Counted from the first letter of the stretch, positions 8,531-17,480 are shown. The stretch: 64,000 bases of DNA from an uncultured Collinsella sp. (GCA_958370785.1 CATXKN010000001.1:248001-312000), one strand, 5' to 3'. Numbers and translations are program-made. The notes: generated by a model not told the origin, from the letters alone.

Positions 8531-9553
8531 CTAGTTCGTGCCGCGGAAGCCCTTGCCCACGATCTCGGAGCTGTCAACGATCGTGATAAACGCATCCGGA
8601 TCGATATCGCGGGTATAGCGGCGCAGCTGCACTGCCTCGCGACGGCTCAGCACGCTCATGATCACCGTGACGCACTTGCCCGAGAAGGCGCCGTAGCCAC
8701 GGCTGATCGTTGCCGTGCGGTTGAGATGCTTGACGATAAACTCCTCGACTTTGCGCGGTTCGGCGCAAATAATCGTACAGACCTTACGAAGGTGAATGCT
8801 CTCGATGGCCTTATCGACCACGAGCGTCTTGGCAAACAGACCAAGCACACAGTACAGGCCGACGCGCGGGCCATACAGGAAAGCCGCGATGGTCACGATG
8901 CCGATATCGACCAGCAACAGGGCACGGCCGATCTCAAGCGTCGTGCGGCGCTTGAGGATCATGGCAAGGATGTCGGTGCCGCCCGTCGAGGCACCAATGT
9001 CAAAGACAATGGCACTGCCCAGCGCCGGCAAGATGACGGCAAAGCACAGGTCGAGCCACATATCGCCCGTCATCGAAACATCCGTCGGAATGAAGAGCTC
9101 AAACAGCGAGACGTAGGCCGAAAGCGCAAACGAGGCAAAGACGCTCCAAAGGATTGCCTTGCGCTCCAAAAAAATAAAACCCAGGATGACCAGGACCGCG
9201 TTGATAATCCACATAAAGACGCCGACGGGCAGGGTCGGGAACAGCGTGGAAAGAATGACCGACACGCCCGAGGTGCCGCCGAAAGCAAAGTGATTGGGGG
9301 TTTTAAAGGCCACGATGGCGAACGCCGTGAGGATTAGGCCCAGATTGAGCTCGGCAAAAAAGCGCGGAAAGCCGGGCTCCTGGCTGCGCTTGCGGCCGGC
9401 GCGCTCGCCACGTTCGATATCCTCGCGACCGACAACGCGCTCCATCGGCACCACCGGAGGACGATGCATCTCCTCGGCAGCACGCGATGCCGCCTCTGCC
9501 GCAGCGGCCTCAATCGCCCATGCCTTGCTTTCGGTCTCGTGTTCGTCAGCCAT
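8531..9553 (-). CDS. YitT family membrane protein (DUF161-DUF2179)
   Basis: 340 residues. An N-terminal cytosolic extension of about 70 residues rich in Ala/Glu/Arg is followed by five to six membrane helices of the YitT_membrane domain (FGGTSGVSVILSTLFP near 93) and a C-terminal DUF2179 domain that includes ATISRGYGAFSG and the ending VGKGFRGTN. YitT proteins are widespread in Gram-positives and proposed to be transporters, but the substrate is unproven. The long N-terminal extension is unusual for the family. A GAGGGG site precedes the ATG. Confidence 0.85.
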   Translation of the reverse strand: MADEHETESKAWAIEAAAAEAASRAAEEMHRPPVVPMERVVGREDIERGERAGRKRSQEPGFPRFFAELNLGLILTAFAIVAFKTPNHFAFGGTSGVSVILSTLFPTLPVGVFMWIINAVLVILGFIFLERKAILWSVFASFALSAYVSLFELFIPTDVSMTGDMWLDLCFAVILPALGSAIVFDIGASTGGTDILAMILKRRTTLEIGRALLLVDIGIVTIAAFLYGPRVGLYCVLGLFAKTLVVDKAIESIHLRKVCTIICAEPRKVEEFIVKHLNRTATISRGYGAFSGKCVTVIMSVLSRREAVQLRRYTRDIDPDAFITIVDSSEIVGKGFRGTN

Positions 9554-9668
9554 TACGGCAACCCCTCGTTAACAATTTGGAAACAATGTGCCCATTAGGG
9601 TAACGCGGAACGCAGCGAATGCAACCCTTAGTTAGACGAGCGGTATGCCTGCATCGGGGGCATATAGA

Positions 9669-9708
9669 AAACGGTCGACCGCACTTTTGCTTGCGCGGTC
9701 GACCGTTT
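9669..9708 (-). terminator. Terminator after asp23
   Basis: A 14-bp perfect stem AAACGGTCGACCGC / GCGGTCGACCGTTT with a 12-base loop. On the minus strand it ends in GTTTTCTATAT. It lies downstream of the asp23 stop, beyond a family C palindrome. Confidence 0.7.
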
Positions 9709-9726
9709 AGCGTTTTCGCAGGTAAA

Positions 9727-9761
9727 ACCTATCGAAACAAACCTGTCCCTATTTGGTAGGT
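9727..9761. repeat. Family C palindrome (CCTGTCCC loop), copy 1
   Basis: ACCTATC pairs imperfectly with GGTAGGT around a loop containing AAACCTGTCCC. The right edge overlaps the last base of the asp23 stop codon. It is near-identical in plan to copies at 37.3, 47.3 and 59.8 kb. Confidence 0.75.
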
Positions 9762-10276
9762 TACTCGTGCTGGCTGGTGCGGTGCTCGTACTCCTCGGGG
9801 GTGATGACATCCTCGATGCGCAGGTTGACGCCTGCCACCTCAAGGCCGGTCATCGCGGCCAGACGCTCGGTGACGCGCGCCTTAACGTCGTCAAAGATCG
9901 CAGGCGCATAGGCGCCGTACTCGATGATGACCGAGATGTTGACGACCACGCGGTTGTCATCGGTGACCTCAACCGTCACGCCCTTGGTCAGGTTCTCGGC
10001 ACCAAACTGCTCCTGCACAAAGTGCATGAGGTTGCCCTTCATGCCCAGGACGTGCGGCACCTCGCGGGTGGCCATGGCGACGATCTTCTCGATCACGCCG
10101 TTGGAATAGGTCAGCGAGTCCTCGGACTCGTCCGCCTCCTCGTTGTCCTCATCCGCATCGGACTCGGCCTCGACGAGCGCCTCGTCCTCGAGCGTTACGT
10201 CCTCCGCCTCGGCGGCGACGGCCTCATTCGCCTCGAGCTCGGTATCGGCTACATCGACCTTCGTGTTAAAAGCCAT
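9761..10276 (-). CDS. Asp23/Gls24 family envelope stress protein
   Basis: 171 residues. A very acidic N-terminal third (Glu/Asp/Ala-rich, about residues 10-55) is followed by an Asp23 domain beginning LTYSNGVIEKIVAMATREV and containing VNISVIIEYGAY and GVNLRIEDVI. In Staphylococcus, Asp23 is anchored to the membrane by AmaP and linked to cell-wall stress. Here amaP and a DUF2273 gene lie directly upstream in the same direction, supporting the same complex. The start has AAGGAGGAACC in front. Confidence 0.9.
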   Translation of the reverse strand: MAFNTKVDVADTELEANEAVAAEAEDVTLEDEALVEAESDADEDNEEADESEDSLTYSNGVIEKIVAMATREVPHVLGMKGNLMHFVQEQFGAENLTKGVTVEVTDDNRVVVNISVIIEYGAYAPAIFDDVKARVTERLAAMTGLEVAGVNLRIEDVITPEEYEHRTSQHE

Positions 10277-10320
10277 GGTTCCTCCTTATGCCTGCCGCAG
10301 ATGCGACAGTCGAATACATA

Positions 10321-10698
10321 TTAGCGGCCGCTAAACAGGCGGCCGAAGAAGTTGACGATACCGTTCTCGCCGTCGCGAATCTGGCCGATCACGGCGCCGA
10401 TCAGCACAAAGAATGCGATGACGAGCGTGTCCCACAGACCCAACGTAAGTACCAGCACGGCGAGGATAAAGCCTGCCAAGGCGCCGAGCGTAGTATTGGG
10501 GTGGCGCACGGCGTAGCTCCAGATAGCAGCGCCCGTACCTTTGATGAGACCCATGGCCTCGTCAAAGTCGTTGGCGGCGCTGTCGTGCTGCTCGCCGGCC
10601 TCGGGCTTGGTGTCGGCGGACTCGCCTGCCGGCGTAGCGTTCTGGTCGATCGTCAGGCGCGGCGTGCGGGCGGTCTTGTCTTGATTGGTATCACTCAC
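10321..10698 (-). CDS. DUF2273 small membrane protein of the Asp23-AmaP cluster
   Basis: 125 residues: about 45 hydrophilic residues, then two closely spaced membrane helices (TLGALAGFILAVLVLTLGLW and VIAFFVLIGAVIG) and a short positive end. DUF2273 proteins regularly accompany asp23 and amaP. The start is GTG at 10696-10698 (V-S-D-T-N-Q), with GGAGG six bases upstream. It overlaps the amaP stop (GTGAGTGA), so translation is probably coupled. A longer open frame upstream is antisense-type noise inside amaP. Confidence 0.82.
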   Translation of the reverse strand: MSDTNQDKTARTPRLTIDQNATPAGESADTKPEAGEQHDSAANDFDEAMGLIKGTGAAIWSYAVRHPNTTLGALAGFILAVLVLTLGLWDTLVIAFFVLIGAVIGQIRDGENGIVNFFGRLFSGR

Positions 10699-11236
10699 CG
10701 GAAACCTCCACGGTCTGGACGGTAGTCTTGGACGGCAAAAAACGGACGCGCGCGGTCGTGCCCGGCGTGCCGAGCATGGTGTCGCAGGCCTTCTCGATAC
10801 GTTGCTGCATCGCGATAGCTTGAGAGGCCACGTCCCGGTCATCGAGCGCGATGGCCTCGACCTTAAAACGAACGCGCGACTCGTCGGAGCCTTGAACGCG
10901 TGCCTCGATATGCTCAACCATCACGCGATCATCGCACTCTGCCGCGGCACGGGCGCACGAGGAAAGCGCTGCGAGCGTGACCTCGATATTGCGCTCCCCC
11001 GCCGGATGCACGCAGGACGGCTCGCGACGCGCGAACATCAGGCGGAAAAAACCGATGAGCACGCCAAGCGCCACGATAGCGGCACACACCGTAACGACGA
11101 CGCGAGGCATGGCGTCACGCAGCAGCAGCATAAAGCGATACGTATACGGTCCCCAGAACTGGCAGACAAGCGTACCCAGCGCCACGATGGCGGCGGCAAG
11201 ATACACGATCGCTAGGGCTCGTTTGAGTACGCGCAC
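10691..11236 (-). CDS. amaP: Alkaline shock response membrane anchor protein AmaP
   Basis: 181 residues. Two membrane helices (about residues 7-28 and 47-70) form the N-terminal hairpin. A cytosolic domain resembling AmaP follows (ERNIEVTLAALSSCARAAAE near 95), ending VQTVEVSGE. It would hold Asp23-type proteins at the membrane. The start is GTG at 11234-11236 (V-R-V-L-K-R), with AAGGGAG in front. The annotated-looking upstream ATGs lie inside the preceding terminator region and lack a ribosome site. It is first gene of amaP-DUF2273-asp23. Confidence 0.82.
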   Translation of the reverse strand: MRVLKRALAIVYLAAAIVALGTLVCQFWGPYTYRFMLLLRDAMPRVVVTVCAAIVALGVLIGFFRLMFARREPSCVHPAGERNIEVTLAALSSCARAAAECDDRVMVEHIEARVQGSDESRVRFKVEAIALDDRDVASQAIAMQQRIEKACDTMLGTPGTTARVRFLPSKTTVQTVEVSGE

Positions 11237-11289
11237 GCGCGCTCCCTTCAGGTTTCGGTCCACAGAATGCAAAACGATTCGCATCATTA

Positions 11290-11332
11290 TAAAAGAGCCG
11301 GGTCCGGTGCCATACGCACGCGGATCCGGCTC
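11290..11332 (-). terminator. Terminator after yebC
   Basis: GAGCCGGGTCCG (11295-11306) pairs with CGGATCCGGCTC (11321-11332) with one wobble. On the minus strand it is followed by TTTTATAA. It separates yebC from the amaP operon. Confidence 0.75.
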
Positions 11333-11401
11333 ATCTATTCCACGAGGCTTGCATGCTCGCTTCATTATGCCCAGATATGCACGGCTTAACCCGTGTGGGC
11401 G

Positions 11402-12208
11402 CTACTCCTCCTCGAGGGCAGCGATGACCTCGTCGGTCATGTCCATGGTGCTGTAAACATCCTGGACGTCGTCGAGCTCCTCAAGGCGGTCGATGAGGCG
11501 CTGGACCTTCTTGGCGTCGGTACCGGAGACCTCGGTCGGGGTAGTCGGGACCATGGTGGTCTCGGAGCCCTTGACCTGGACGCCCTGCTCCTCGAGCGCC
11601 TTGGAGACAGCCATGACGTCGTTAGCAGCGGTCCAGACGATCCACTCCTCGCCGGCGTCCTCGTAGTCCTCGCCACCGGCCTCGGCGATGGCCATCATGA
11701 ACTCATCCTCGTCACCGGCAGGACCGTTGGCGATCATGGTCTCCTTCTTGGCGTTCTCGTCCAGGATCTCCTTGGCGACGACGATCTGGCCCTTGCGCTC
11801 AAACTGGAAGGCGACGGAGCCGGAGGTGCCCAGGTTACCACCAGCGTGGGAGAAGGCGGAACGGACATCGGCGGCGGTACGGTTGCGGTTGTCGGTCAGG
11901 CAGTCAACGTAGACGGCGACACCGGCGGGACCGTAGCCCTCGTACACGATGTTCTCGTAGACGGCGGCATCGGCACCCGAACCGAAGGCCTTGTCGATAG
12001 CGGACTTGATCTTGTCCTTGGGCATGGACTGAGCCTTGGCCTTAGCAACGGCAGCGGCGAGGCTGGCGTTGTTCTCGGGCAGCGGGTCGCCGCCGAGACG
12101 GGCAGCAACGGTGATGTTGCGGCTCAGCTTGGAGAAGAGGGCGGAACGCTTGGCGTCCTGCGCGCCCTTACGATGCTTGGTTGTGGCCCACTTAGAGTGT
12201 CCGGACAT
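11402..12208 (-). CDS. yebC: YebC/PmpR family protein
   Basis: 268 residues. It starts MSGHSKWATTKHRKGAQDAK, the hallmark of the family, and contains YENIVYEGYGPAGVAVYV and the closing TMDMTDEVIAALEEE. YebC proteins were described as DNA-binding transcriptional regulators; YebC-type proteins have more recently been linked to helping ribosomes through proline stretches. An insertion rich in acidic residues near 165-185 is longer than in E. coli YebC. It has its own terminator. Confidence 0.95.
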   Translation of the reverse strand: MSGHSKWATTKHRKGAQDAKRSALFSKLSRNITVAARLGGDPLPENNASLAAAVAKAKAQSMPKDKIKSAIDKAFGSGADAAVYENIVYEGYGPAGVAVYVDCLTDNRNRTAADVRSAFSHAGGNLGTSGSVAFQFERKGQIVVAKEILDENAKKETMIANGPAGDEDEFMMAIAEAGGEDYEDAGEEWIVWTAANDVMAVSKALEEQGVQVKGSETTMVPTTPTEVSGTDAKKVQRLIDRLEELDDVQDVYSTMDMTDEVIAALEEE

Positions 12209-12339
12209 ACGTGTCTCCTATCGGTTTCGACCTAAAGCCCAGCGCAGATGCTCGGGCAATATAAACAAACGTCGTTATGATATACCTACTGGCCTGCGAG
12301 ATAAACCCCAAAATGAAGGCGTCGTGATGATGCCACCCT

Positions 12340-12373
12340 TTGGTGCAAAATAACCTGCCCCCCAATGCACCAA
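12340..12373 (-). terminator. Hairpin directly after the DUF6020 gene
   Basis: TTGGTGCA (12340-12347) pairs with TGCACCAA (12366-12373). It abuts the stop codon of the minus-strand gene. The loop holds the T-run (TTATTTT on the minus strand) rather than the flank, so the role as terminator is uncertain. Confidence 0.4.
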
Positions 12374-12374
12374 G

Positions 12375-14558
12375 TTAGGACCAGAGGAGGTCGCTGCGGG
12401 TGATCGTGGCGCCGATGGCAAAGGGCATGCAGGCGATGACCGGATACAGATAGCGCATGTAGGTCGAGCCGTTGCAGGGACCGATCAGGCACACGGCGAG
12501 CACGCCCAGCAGCGGCACCCAAATGGCCAGCCCGCGCCACGAATGACGACGTAGCAGATAGACCACCACGGCGATCATGATCCACACATAGGTGGCCGAG
12601 CTCATGGTGAGCGAGATAAACGGGATGCGTTGTACTGCCACGCGATACAGGTTGATCAGGTGGTCGCACCAGCGCACAACCTTGCTATCGACCGGATGGA
12701 AGTCGAAGTACTTGAGGTTATCGGGCTTTGCCATGATCTCGGCACTGCGCGCCGTGCTGTAGACCCACGCATCGCGGGCACTCGGATAAAAGTAGCCGTA
12801 GTAGTTATTGATGAGCGCCGAGATATAGCACTCGGGATCCTTTTTGAACATCTGAGCCCACACCTCAAAATAGGCCTTGATGTCCTCCTGCGAGGCATAC
12901 TCGTTAAAGCAATTTTTGACGGCGTCCGACTTATCCGGGTTGTAACGGCGGCCCAGGTTCTCGTACTTGAGCACGCGGTCGATCACGGCACGCTCTTCGT
13001 CGGTCACCAAGCCGTCGCAAGGAGCCTCCACGATGGTGCCGTCCTCCTTAACCGTGGGGTTGACGCCCGAGTTGAGGCCGTCGTGCTTTTGGACGAAACG
13101 AGCCGTCTGCTGGAACGGAATCGAGAGGATTTCGCGCTTGGAACCAGGCGTGATGTCGTGCTCCGGCATAAAGACCTTGGTGAAGTACATATTGGAGGCA
13201 AGACAGAGCGCGAGCACCGCGAGGACGCCGACCCAGCGGAAACGCGGGATGGCGCCCGAAGGCGCAGCACCAGCCTGCTTGGCTGCACGATGAGCCACAT
13301 GCGCGTCCCATGCGCAAAACGCCGCCGCGATTACGCATGCCGCCAGGGGAAACACCAGGCCGCCGTTGCGCAGGAACGTGGAACCCATGGCGCCCAGAGC
13401 GAGCAGCAGCCAGTCATGGCGCGCAAAGAGCACGGGCCTCTGTTCGCCCGCACGCTCGGCATTGGCATCGCGACGGGGCAGGCCGCAGGCCACGAGCTTC
13501 ACGGTCTGCACCAACAGCACCAAAAACGCGTCGGCAAACAGCACATCTTTGGTAAGCAGAGCCGCGTAGTTGGAGAACATAGGCATAAACACAAAGAACA
13601 GCAAGATCACGCCGCGGACCGGCAGGCTCACGCCCAGCTTACGCAGCGACGAGATGGAATAGGCCATACAGGCGGCCGTAATAACGAACTGAGCGCAGGT
13701 GTAGATGGCAAGACCCGCGTTGGCGCTGTTGAACAGTGAAAGCCCCAGCTGGACGCACGAACCGATGATAGCCGTGTGCACCACGGGGTGATGTCCGTTG
13801 AGCAACACATTGGGATTGAGCAGACGCAGGTAGTCACTCGTGCCGTTGGGGTAGTTGAACCACTGGCGAATCTGCGCACCCGTATCTCCCATAAAAAGGC
13901 CGGGCAGCGAAGCGATGAGCGTGGGCGCCCAGGCGATCATAAGCACCAGGAAGGGCCCGGCAAAGGGATGGACCGAGAGCACGGCGTGAGCCACACGCCA
14001 TACGCGGCCAAAGTGTGCTTCGGAAAACGGAATGCGCCGAGAGCTCAGCCAATCTAGACACTCAAAAGCCAGGTAGAAGGCAACGACCGCCAAGAGCATC
14101 CAGCCCGCACCGCCTATCCAGGCGCAGATGATGCGGGCCTTGTCGCCGAGCACGATCTCGGCCGAATCGGTGAGGTCGTAGCTGCGGCCAAACACCATGC
14201 AGACGGCAAAGAACAGCGACGGAAGGATCACCGAGGGACGCCAGGCGTCGCCGCGGCCAAAGAACACGTAGCGAAACGGCAGCGTGAGCAGGCAGGCAAG
14301 CGCAAGCAGCATGACCGCGTCGGTATGGCCGGCAAACGAGAGGAGCACCTCGTAGCACACGTACAGCATGCCCGAGGCTTTGGGGTCAATCGCCAAGACT
14401 GCGTTGCTCGACACCGGGGCGGGATCGATGGAAAACGCCGTGGTCGCCAACAGCGCGAGCAAAAATGCGATGAGCGTCTGCTTGGCGGGGTAGCGCTTAA
14501 ACCAGACGATGCGGGCAGCGTCGCGCGCAGCCGTTGTGGAGAGGTCGGGATCCTTCAC
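12375..14558 (-). CDS. DUF6020 family polytopic membrane protein
   Basis: 727 residues with about 12 membrane helices and a large extracytoplasmic region (roughly 470-640) before the last helices. The layout resembles membrane glycosyltransferases (GT-C fold), and motifs such as GLFMGDTGAQIRQW and LNGHHPVVHTAI in the first outer loop fit that idea. DUF6020 is the family I recognise; enzymatic function is inference only. It may process a surface glycan or teichoic-type polymer. The gene sits between yebC and lgt on the same strand, with 80 bases to lgt. Confidence 0.75.
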   Translation of the reverse strand: MKDPDLSTTAARDAARIVWFKRYPAKQTLIAFLLALLATTAFSIDPAPVSSNAVLAIDPKASGMLYVCYEVLLSFAGHTDAVMLLALACLLTLPFRYVFFGRGDAWRPSVILPSLFFAVCMVFGRSYDLTDSAEIVLGDKARIICAWIGGAGWMLLAVVAFYLAFECLDWLSSRRIPFSEAHFGRVWRVAHAVLSVHPFAGPFLVLMIAWAPTLIASLPGLFMGDTGAQIRQWFNYPNGTSDYLRLLNPNVLLNGHHPVVHTAIIGSCVQLGLSLFNSANAGLAIYTCAQFVITAACMAYSISSLRKLGVSLPVRGVILLFFVFMPMFSNYAALLTKDVLFADAFLVLLVQTVKLVACGLPRRDANAERAGEQRPVLFARHDWLLLALGAMGSTFLRNGGLVFPLAACVIAAAFCAWDAHVAHRAAKQAGAAPSGAIPRFRWVGVLAVLALCLASNMYFTKVFMPEHDITPGSKREILSIPFQQTARFVQKHDGLNSGVNPTVKEDGTIVEAPCDGLVTDEERAVIDRVLKYENLGRRYNPDKSDAVKNCFNEYASQEDIKAYFEVWAQMFKKDPECYISALINNYYGYFYPSARDAWVYSTARSAEIMAKPDNLKYFDFHPVDSKVVRWCDHLINLYRVAVQRIPFISLTMSSATYVWIMIAVVVYLLRRHSWRGLAIWVPLLGVLAVCLIGPCNGSTYMRYLYPVIACMPFAIGATITRSDLLWS

Positions 14559-14598
14559 AGTCCGAAAGCCTTTCTAGAAACCTATCAAACTCGGCAAG

Positions 14599-14633
14599 AC
14601 CACCACAAAGGTGCCTGTCCCCTTTGTGGTGGT
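14599..14633. repeat. Family C palindrome variant, copy 2
   Basis: ACCACCACAAAGG pairs perfectly with CCTTTGTGGTGGT (13 bp) around TGCCTGTCC. The loop keeps the CCTGTCC core seen in the other family C elements although the stem differs. It lies six bases beyond the lgt stop codon. Confidence 0.7.
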
Positions 14634-14638
14634 TTTGG

Positions 14639-15460
14639 TTAGGCGTCGAGGTAGATGCGCTGGGGGCGATTGCGGTGTCGGGCGAAGATGATGAGCGCCA
14701 GGCCGGCGATCACAAGCGGCAGACTCAGCAGCTGGCCCATGGTGATAACGCCCCCCAGCAGATAACCCAGCTGGGCATCGGGCACGCGCACGAACTCAAC
14801 GAGAAAGCGGACGATGCCGTACCCCATCACGAACACGCCCATAAACGTACCCTGGGGCAGTAGCGGCTTTTTGCGGCTGAGCACCTGCAAAATACAGAAG
14901 AGCACGACGCCCTCTAGGAATGCCTCATAGAGCTGGGAAGGATGGCGCGGCATATCGCCCGCGGTGCCGCCAAAGACCACACCCCAAGGCAGATCGGTCG
15001 GCTTACCCCACAGCTCACCGTTTACGAAGTTGGCGCAACGGCCCAGGCACAGCGCCAGCGGAGCACCGATCACAGCAAGGTCGGCGATGGTCCAGGCGTC
15101 GAGCTTATACATGCGGCACACGATGATGCCGCCCAAGATGCCGCCCACCAGGCCGCCGTGGAAGCTCATACCCCCCTCGTTGGTGGCAAAGATTTCGAGC
15201 GGGTGGGTCCAATAGTAGCCATCGCCGTAAAAGACGACGTAGAACAGGCGCGCGCCGATGATGAGGCCAAAGACCGCGCCGACCACGACGCTCGTCAGGT
15301 CATCGATCGTGATGTCGAAGCCCCAACGACGCTGCGTGCGGTACATAACGACCGCCGTGAGCAGAGCGCCGACCACATAGGCCAGACCGTACCAGTAGAT
15401 CGTGATGGGGCCCGCCGAGATCGCAACGGGGTCAAGCATATGGTAGAGGTCGTTGAGCAT
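14639..15460 (-). CDS. lgt: Prolipoprotein diacylglyceryl transferase
   Basis: This is the first enzyme of lipoprotein maturation. It moves diacylglycerol from phosphatidylglycerol to the lipobox cysteine at the membrane. 273 residues, with seven membrane helices. The family signature appears as GRCANFVNGELWGKPT (usually GRxGNFxNxE), with the active-site histidine region MSFHGGLVGG and RHPSQLYEA. The start ATG has GGGGGG six bases upstream. The window contains at least one client, the glutamate-type binding lipoprotein at 37.4 kb. Confidence 0.96.
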   Translation of the reverse strand: MLNDLYHMLDPVAISAGPITIYWYGLAYVVGALLTAVVMYRTQRRWGFDITIDDLTSVVVGAVFGLIIGARLFYVVFYGDGYYWTHPLEIFATNEGGMSFHGGLVGGILGGIIVCRMYKLDAWTIADLAVIGAPLALCLGRCANFVNGELWGKPTDLPWGVVFGGTAGDMPRHPSQLYEAFLEGVVLFCILQVLSRKKPLLPQGTFMGVFVMGYGIVRFLVEFVRVPDAQLGYLLGGVITMGQLLSLPLVIAGLALIIFARHRNRPQRIYLDA

Positions 15461-15488
15461 ATCGATCCCCCCTGCTCCCTACATACAA

Positions 15489-15523
15489 ATGCGGCCGCGG
15501 GCCTTGCGCTCGCAGCCGCATAT
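15489..15523 (-). terminator. Terminator after the NifU-domain gene
   Basis: ATGCGGC and GCCGCAT form the stem base with a GC-rich interior. On the minus strand it runs into ATTTGT. It lies between the NifU-domain gene and lgt. Confidence 0.55.
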
Positions 15524-15570
15524 TTGGGCGTAACGTCTATGCGGAGCGTACCGTCCGCAGCTTTCGCATC

Positions 15571-15849
15571 TTAGAACGGTGCATACTCGTCGTACAGGTC
15601 CTCGGCCTCGCCGGAAGCATTGACCTGCTCAACGCGGGTAACGCCGGGCACGTGCTCCTTCAGGATGCGCTCGATACCCATGGAAAGGGTCAGCGAGCTC
15701 ATGGGGCAGCCGGCGCAGGCGCCCTGCAGTTCCAGCTTGACGACACCCTCGTCGTCGACGCCCACATACTCCATATCGCCGCCGTCGGCCTGCAGGTTGG
15801 GGCGAATCTCTTCAAGAACCTTCTTAAGCAGCTCTTCGTTAACAGCCAC
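15571..15849 (-). CDS. NifU C-terminal domain protein (Fe-S cluster carrier)
   Basis: 92 residues forming a single NifU-C domain. ADGGDMEYV and the cluster-binding CAGCPMSS (Cys-x-x-Cys) are intact. Such stand-alone proteins carry iron-sulfur clusters to client enzymes. The window's activase-type protein and radical SAM protein are plausible clients, but this is inference. The start is GTG at 15847-15849, preceded by AAAGGAG. It is probably a single-gene transcript closed by the terminator downstream. Confidence 0.92.
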   Translation of the reverse strand: MAVNEELLKKVLEEIRPNLQADGGDMEYVGVDDEGVVKLELQGACAGCPMSSLTLSMGIERILKEHVPGVTRVEQVNASGEAEDLYDEYAPF

Positions 15850-15970
15850 AGGGGCTCCTTTCTCACAATAACGCGGGCACGCCCGCGGACAGAAGCTATG
15901 TTACTACAGCCATGTACCCGCTCACGAGCCGTCCATGCGCGCAGACGCGACTTTCACGAGTAGTCAATTT

Positions 15971-16038
15971 GGGACAGGGCTCTTTTGGCTGTTTTGCCGC
16001 CAGCTGGCGTTGGCACGCGCTACTGCCGACCCTGTCCC
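15971..16038. repeat. Family C-like element overlapping the comEB 3' end
   Basis: GGGACAGGG (15971-15979) and CCCTGTCCC (16030-16038) are inverted copies of the family C core. They flank a palindromic GCCAGCTGGC. The right copy is inside the last codons of comEB, so the element or its target overlaps coding sequence. Confidence 0.5.
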
Positions 16039-16544
16039 CCGGTACCAATCTGGACATCGACGATGACCTGGCGGTAGCTGATGCCGCAGGAGTCGAGAAT
16101 GCGGCGGCTGATACGGCCGTCATCGGTGTCGGCATACTTATTGTCCAGGTAGACGACCTCGCCCACGCCCACCTGTGCCAGGATCTTGGCGCAGTCGTGG
16201 CACGGAAACAGCGTGACGTAGACCGTGGAACCCTCGAGGTCTTTGAGCGAGCCGCGGTAGTTGAGCACGGCGTTGGCCTCGGCATGCACCACGTAGTTGT
16301 GTTTATCCTGCAACGGGTCATCGCTCGTTCCCCACGGGAAAAAGTCATCGTTGAGCGCCGAGGGCGTACCGTTGTAGCCCACCGAAAGGATGCGGTGGTT
16401 GGTGTTGGCGATGCACGCGCCCACCTGCGTGTTGGGGTCCTTACTGCGGCGCTGCGCGGCGATGGCCACGCTCATAAAGAACTCATCCCAGCTAATAACG
16501 TCGCGGCGCTTGCCCGACGCGGTTTGATGAAGATCGTCCGACAT
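16020..16544 (-). CDS. comEB: Deoxycytidylate (dCMP) deaminase family protein
   Basis: 174 residues. This zinc-dependent cytidine/dCMP deaminase supplies dUMP for thymidylate synthesis. The zinc motifs are HAEANAVLN (His-x-Glu) and PCHDCAKIL (Pro-Cys-x-x-Cys). WDEFFMSVAIAAQRRSKDP is typical of the ComEB/dCMP deaminase group. The ATG at 16544 has GGAGG eight bases upstream and is preferred over an ATG further upstream. The last codons contain a GGGACAGGG motif that recurs in the family C repeats. Confidence 0.92.
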   Translation of the reverse strand: MSDDLHQTASGKRRDVISWDEFFMSVAIAAQRRSKDPNTQVGACIANTNHRILSVGYNGTPSALNDDFFPWGTSDDPLQDKHNYVVHAEANAVLNYRGSLKDLEGSTVYVTLFPCHDCAKILAQVGVGEVVYLDNKYADTDDGRISRRILDSCGISYRQVIVDVQIGTGGQGRQ

Positions 16545-16628
16545 GGCAGACACCTCCGAAATCGCAATAGTTTGACCCATTGTAGCAGGTGGAAGGTGGA
16601 GACGTTTTTGTCTCACCGCCCCCCATCG

Positions 16629-17480
16629 CTACGCGCGGCGGGGCTTTTGGTTGATGTGGTAGAGCTCGGCGAGACCCCGCAGCGTCAACGCGTCATCGAC
16701 CGTCAGGCTATGGCCGACCAGGGCCGCAAGCGCCTCGGCATCGTCGCCAGTAATGACGATGGGCACATCGCTCTCCCCCGCGGCCTTAGTCGCGCGCATC
16801 TCGGCAAGCACCATGTCGAGCATGCCGTCGATGCGGGCCACCTCGCCCAGGACCACGCCCGAGCGCATGGCCTCGCGCGTGTTGCGGCCGATGGCGTGTG
16901 TCGGCGCCGAGGGCTCAACCTGAGGCAGGCGCGCTGCTGCCGCCGAAAGCGAACGGGCGCCGAGGGCCAGGCCTGGCGCGATAACGCCGCCGACAAAGGT
17001 ACCGTGCGCGTCGATGACCTCGATATTGGTCGTCGTGCCCAGGTCGATCACAATGCACGGCGAGCCGTAGACGGCGCGGGCAGCCACAGCGTCGGCGATG
17101 CGGTCGGGACCGATCTCAGCCGGGTCATCGTAATGCACGGGTATGCCGGTCTTAAGTCCCGGCCCCACGGTGAGCACGCGCCCCGTGCAGGTACGGGAAA
17201 GTGCCGCCTTCCACGGGCGCTCGAGCGCCGGGACCACGCAGCTCAGCACAGCAGCCGCGGGCACAAGCGCACCCGGCATGCCCGCATCGGCCGCCAGTGC
17301 GGCCATGACCTGCACGAGACGCATGCGCGCCTCGTCTGCTGTGATGCTCGACGGCGTGGTGATCTCGCACGTCGCAAGCGGACATTCCTGCGCCGCGGCC
17401 GAATCCTCTGCAAACAGGCCAAAGCGAATGAACGTGTTGCCCACGTCGACCGTCAATATATATGCGTACCCATTAAGCAT
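16629..17480 (-). CDS. coaX: Type III pantothenate kinase
   Basis: 283 residues. The enzyme catalyses the first step of coenzyme A synthesis, ATP-dependent phosphorylation of pantothenate, and needs a monovalent cation. Motifs: TVDVGNTFIRFGLF (phosphate 1), IGPDRIADAVAA and VIDLGTTTNIEVID (phosphate 2). It starts at ATG 17480, with AAAGGAG eight bases upstream; the frame is open further, but that portion lacks a ribosome site. It lies 84 bases upstream of comEB in the same direction and is divergent from the OPT transporter. Confidence 0.93.
   Translation of the reverse strand: MLNGYAYILTVDVGNTFIRFGLFAEDSAAAQECPLATCEITTPSSITADEARMRLVQVMAALAADAGMPGALVPAAAVLSCVVPALERPWKAALSRTCTGRVLTVGPGLKTGIPVHYDDPAEIGPDRIADAVAARAVYGSPCIVIDLGTTTNIEVIDAHGTFVGGVIAPGLALGARSLSAAAARLPQVEPSAPTHAIGRNTREAMRSGVVLGEVARIDGMLDMVLAEMRATKAAGESDVPIVITGDDAEALAALVGHSLTVDDALTLRGLAELYHINQKPRRA

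Noticed and set aside
16024..16040. Frameshift at the comEB end caused by the repeat
   Set aside because: The frame is intact to a normal stop and the protein length fits the family; only the last residues may be repeat-derived.
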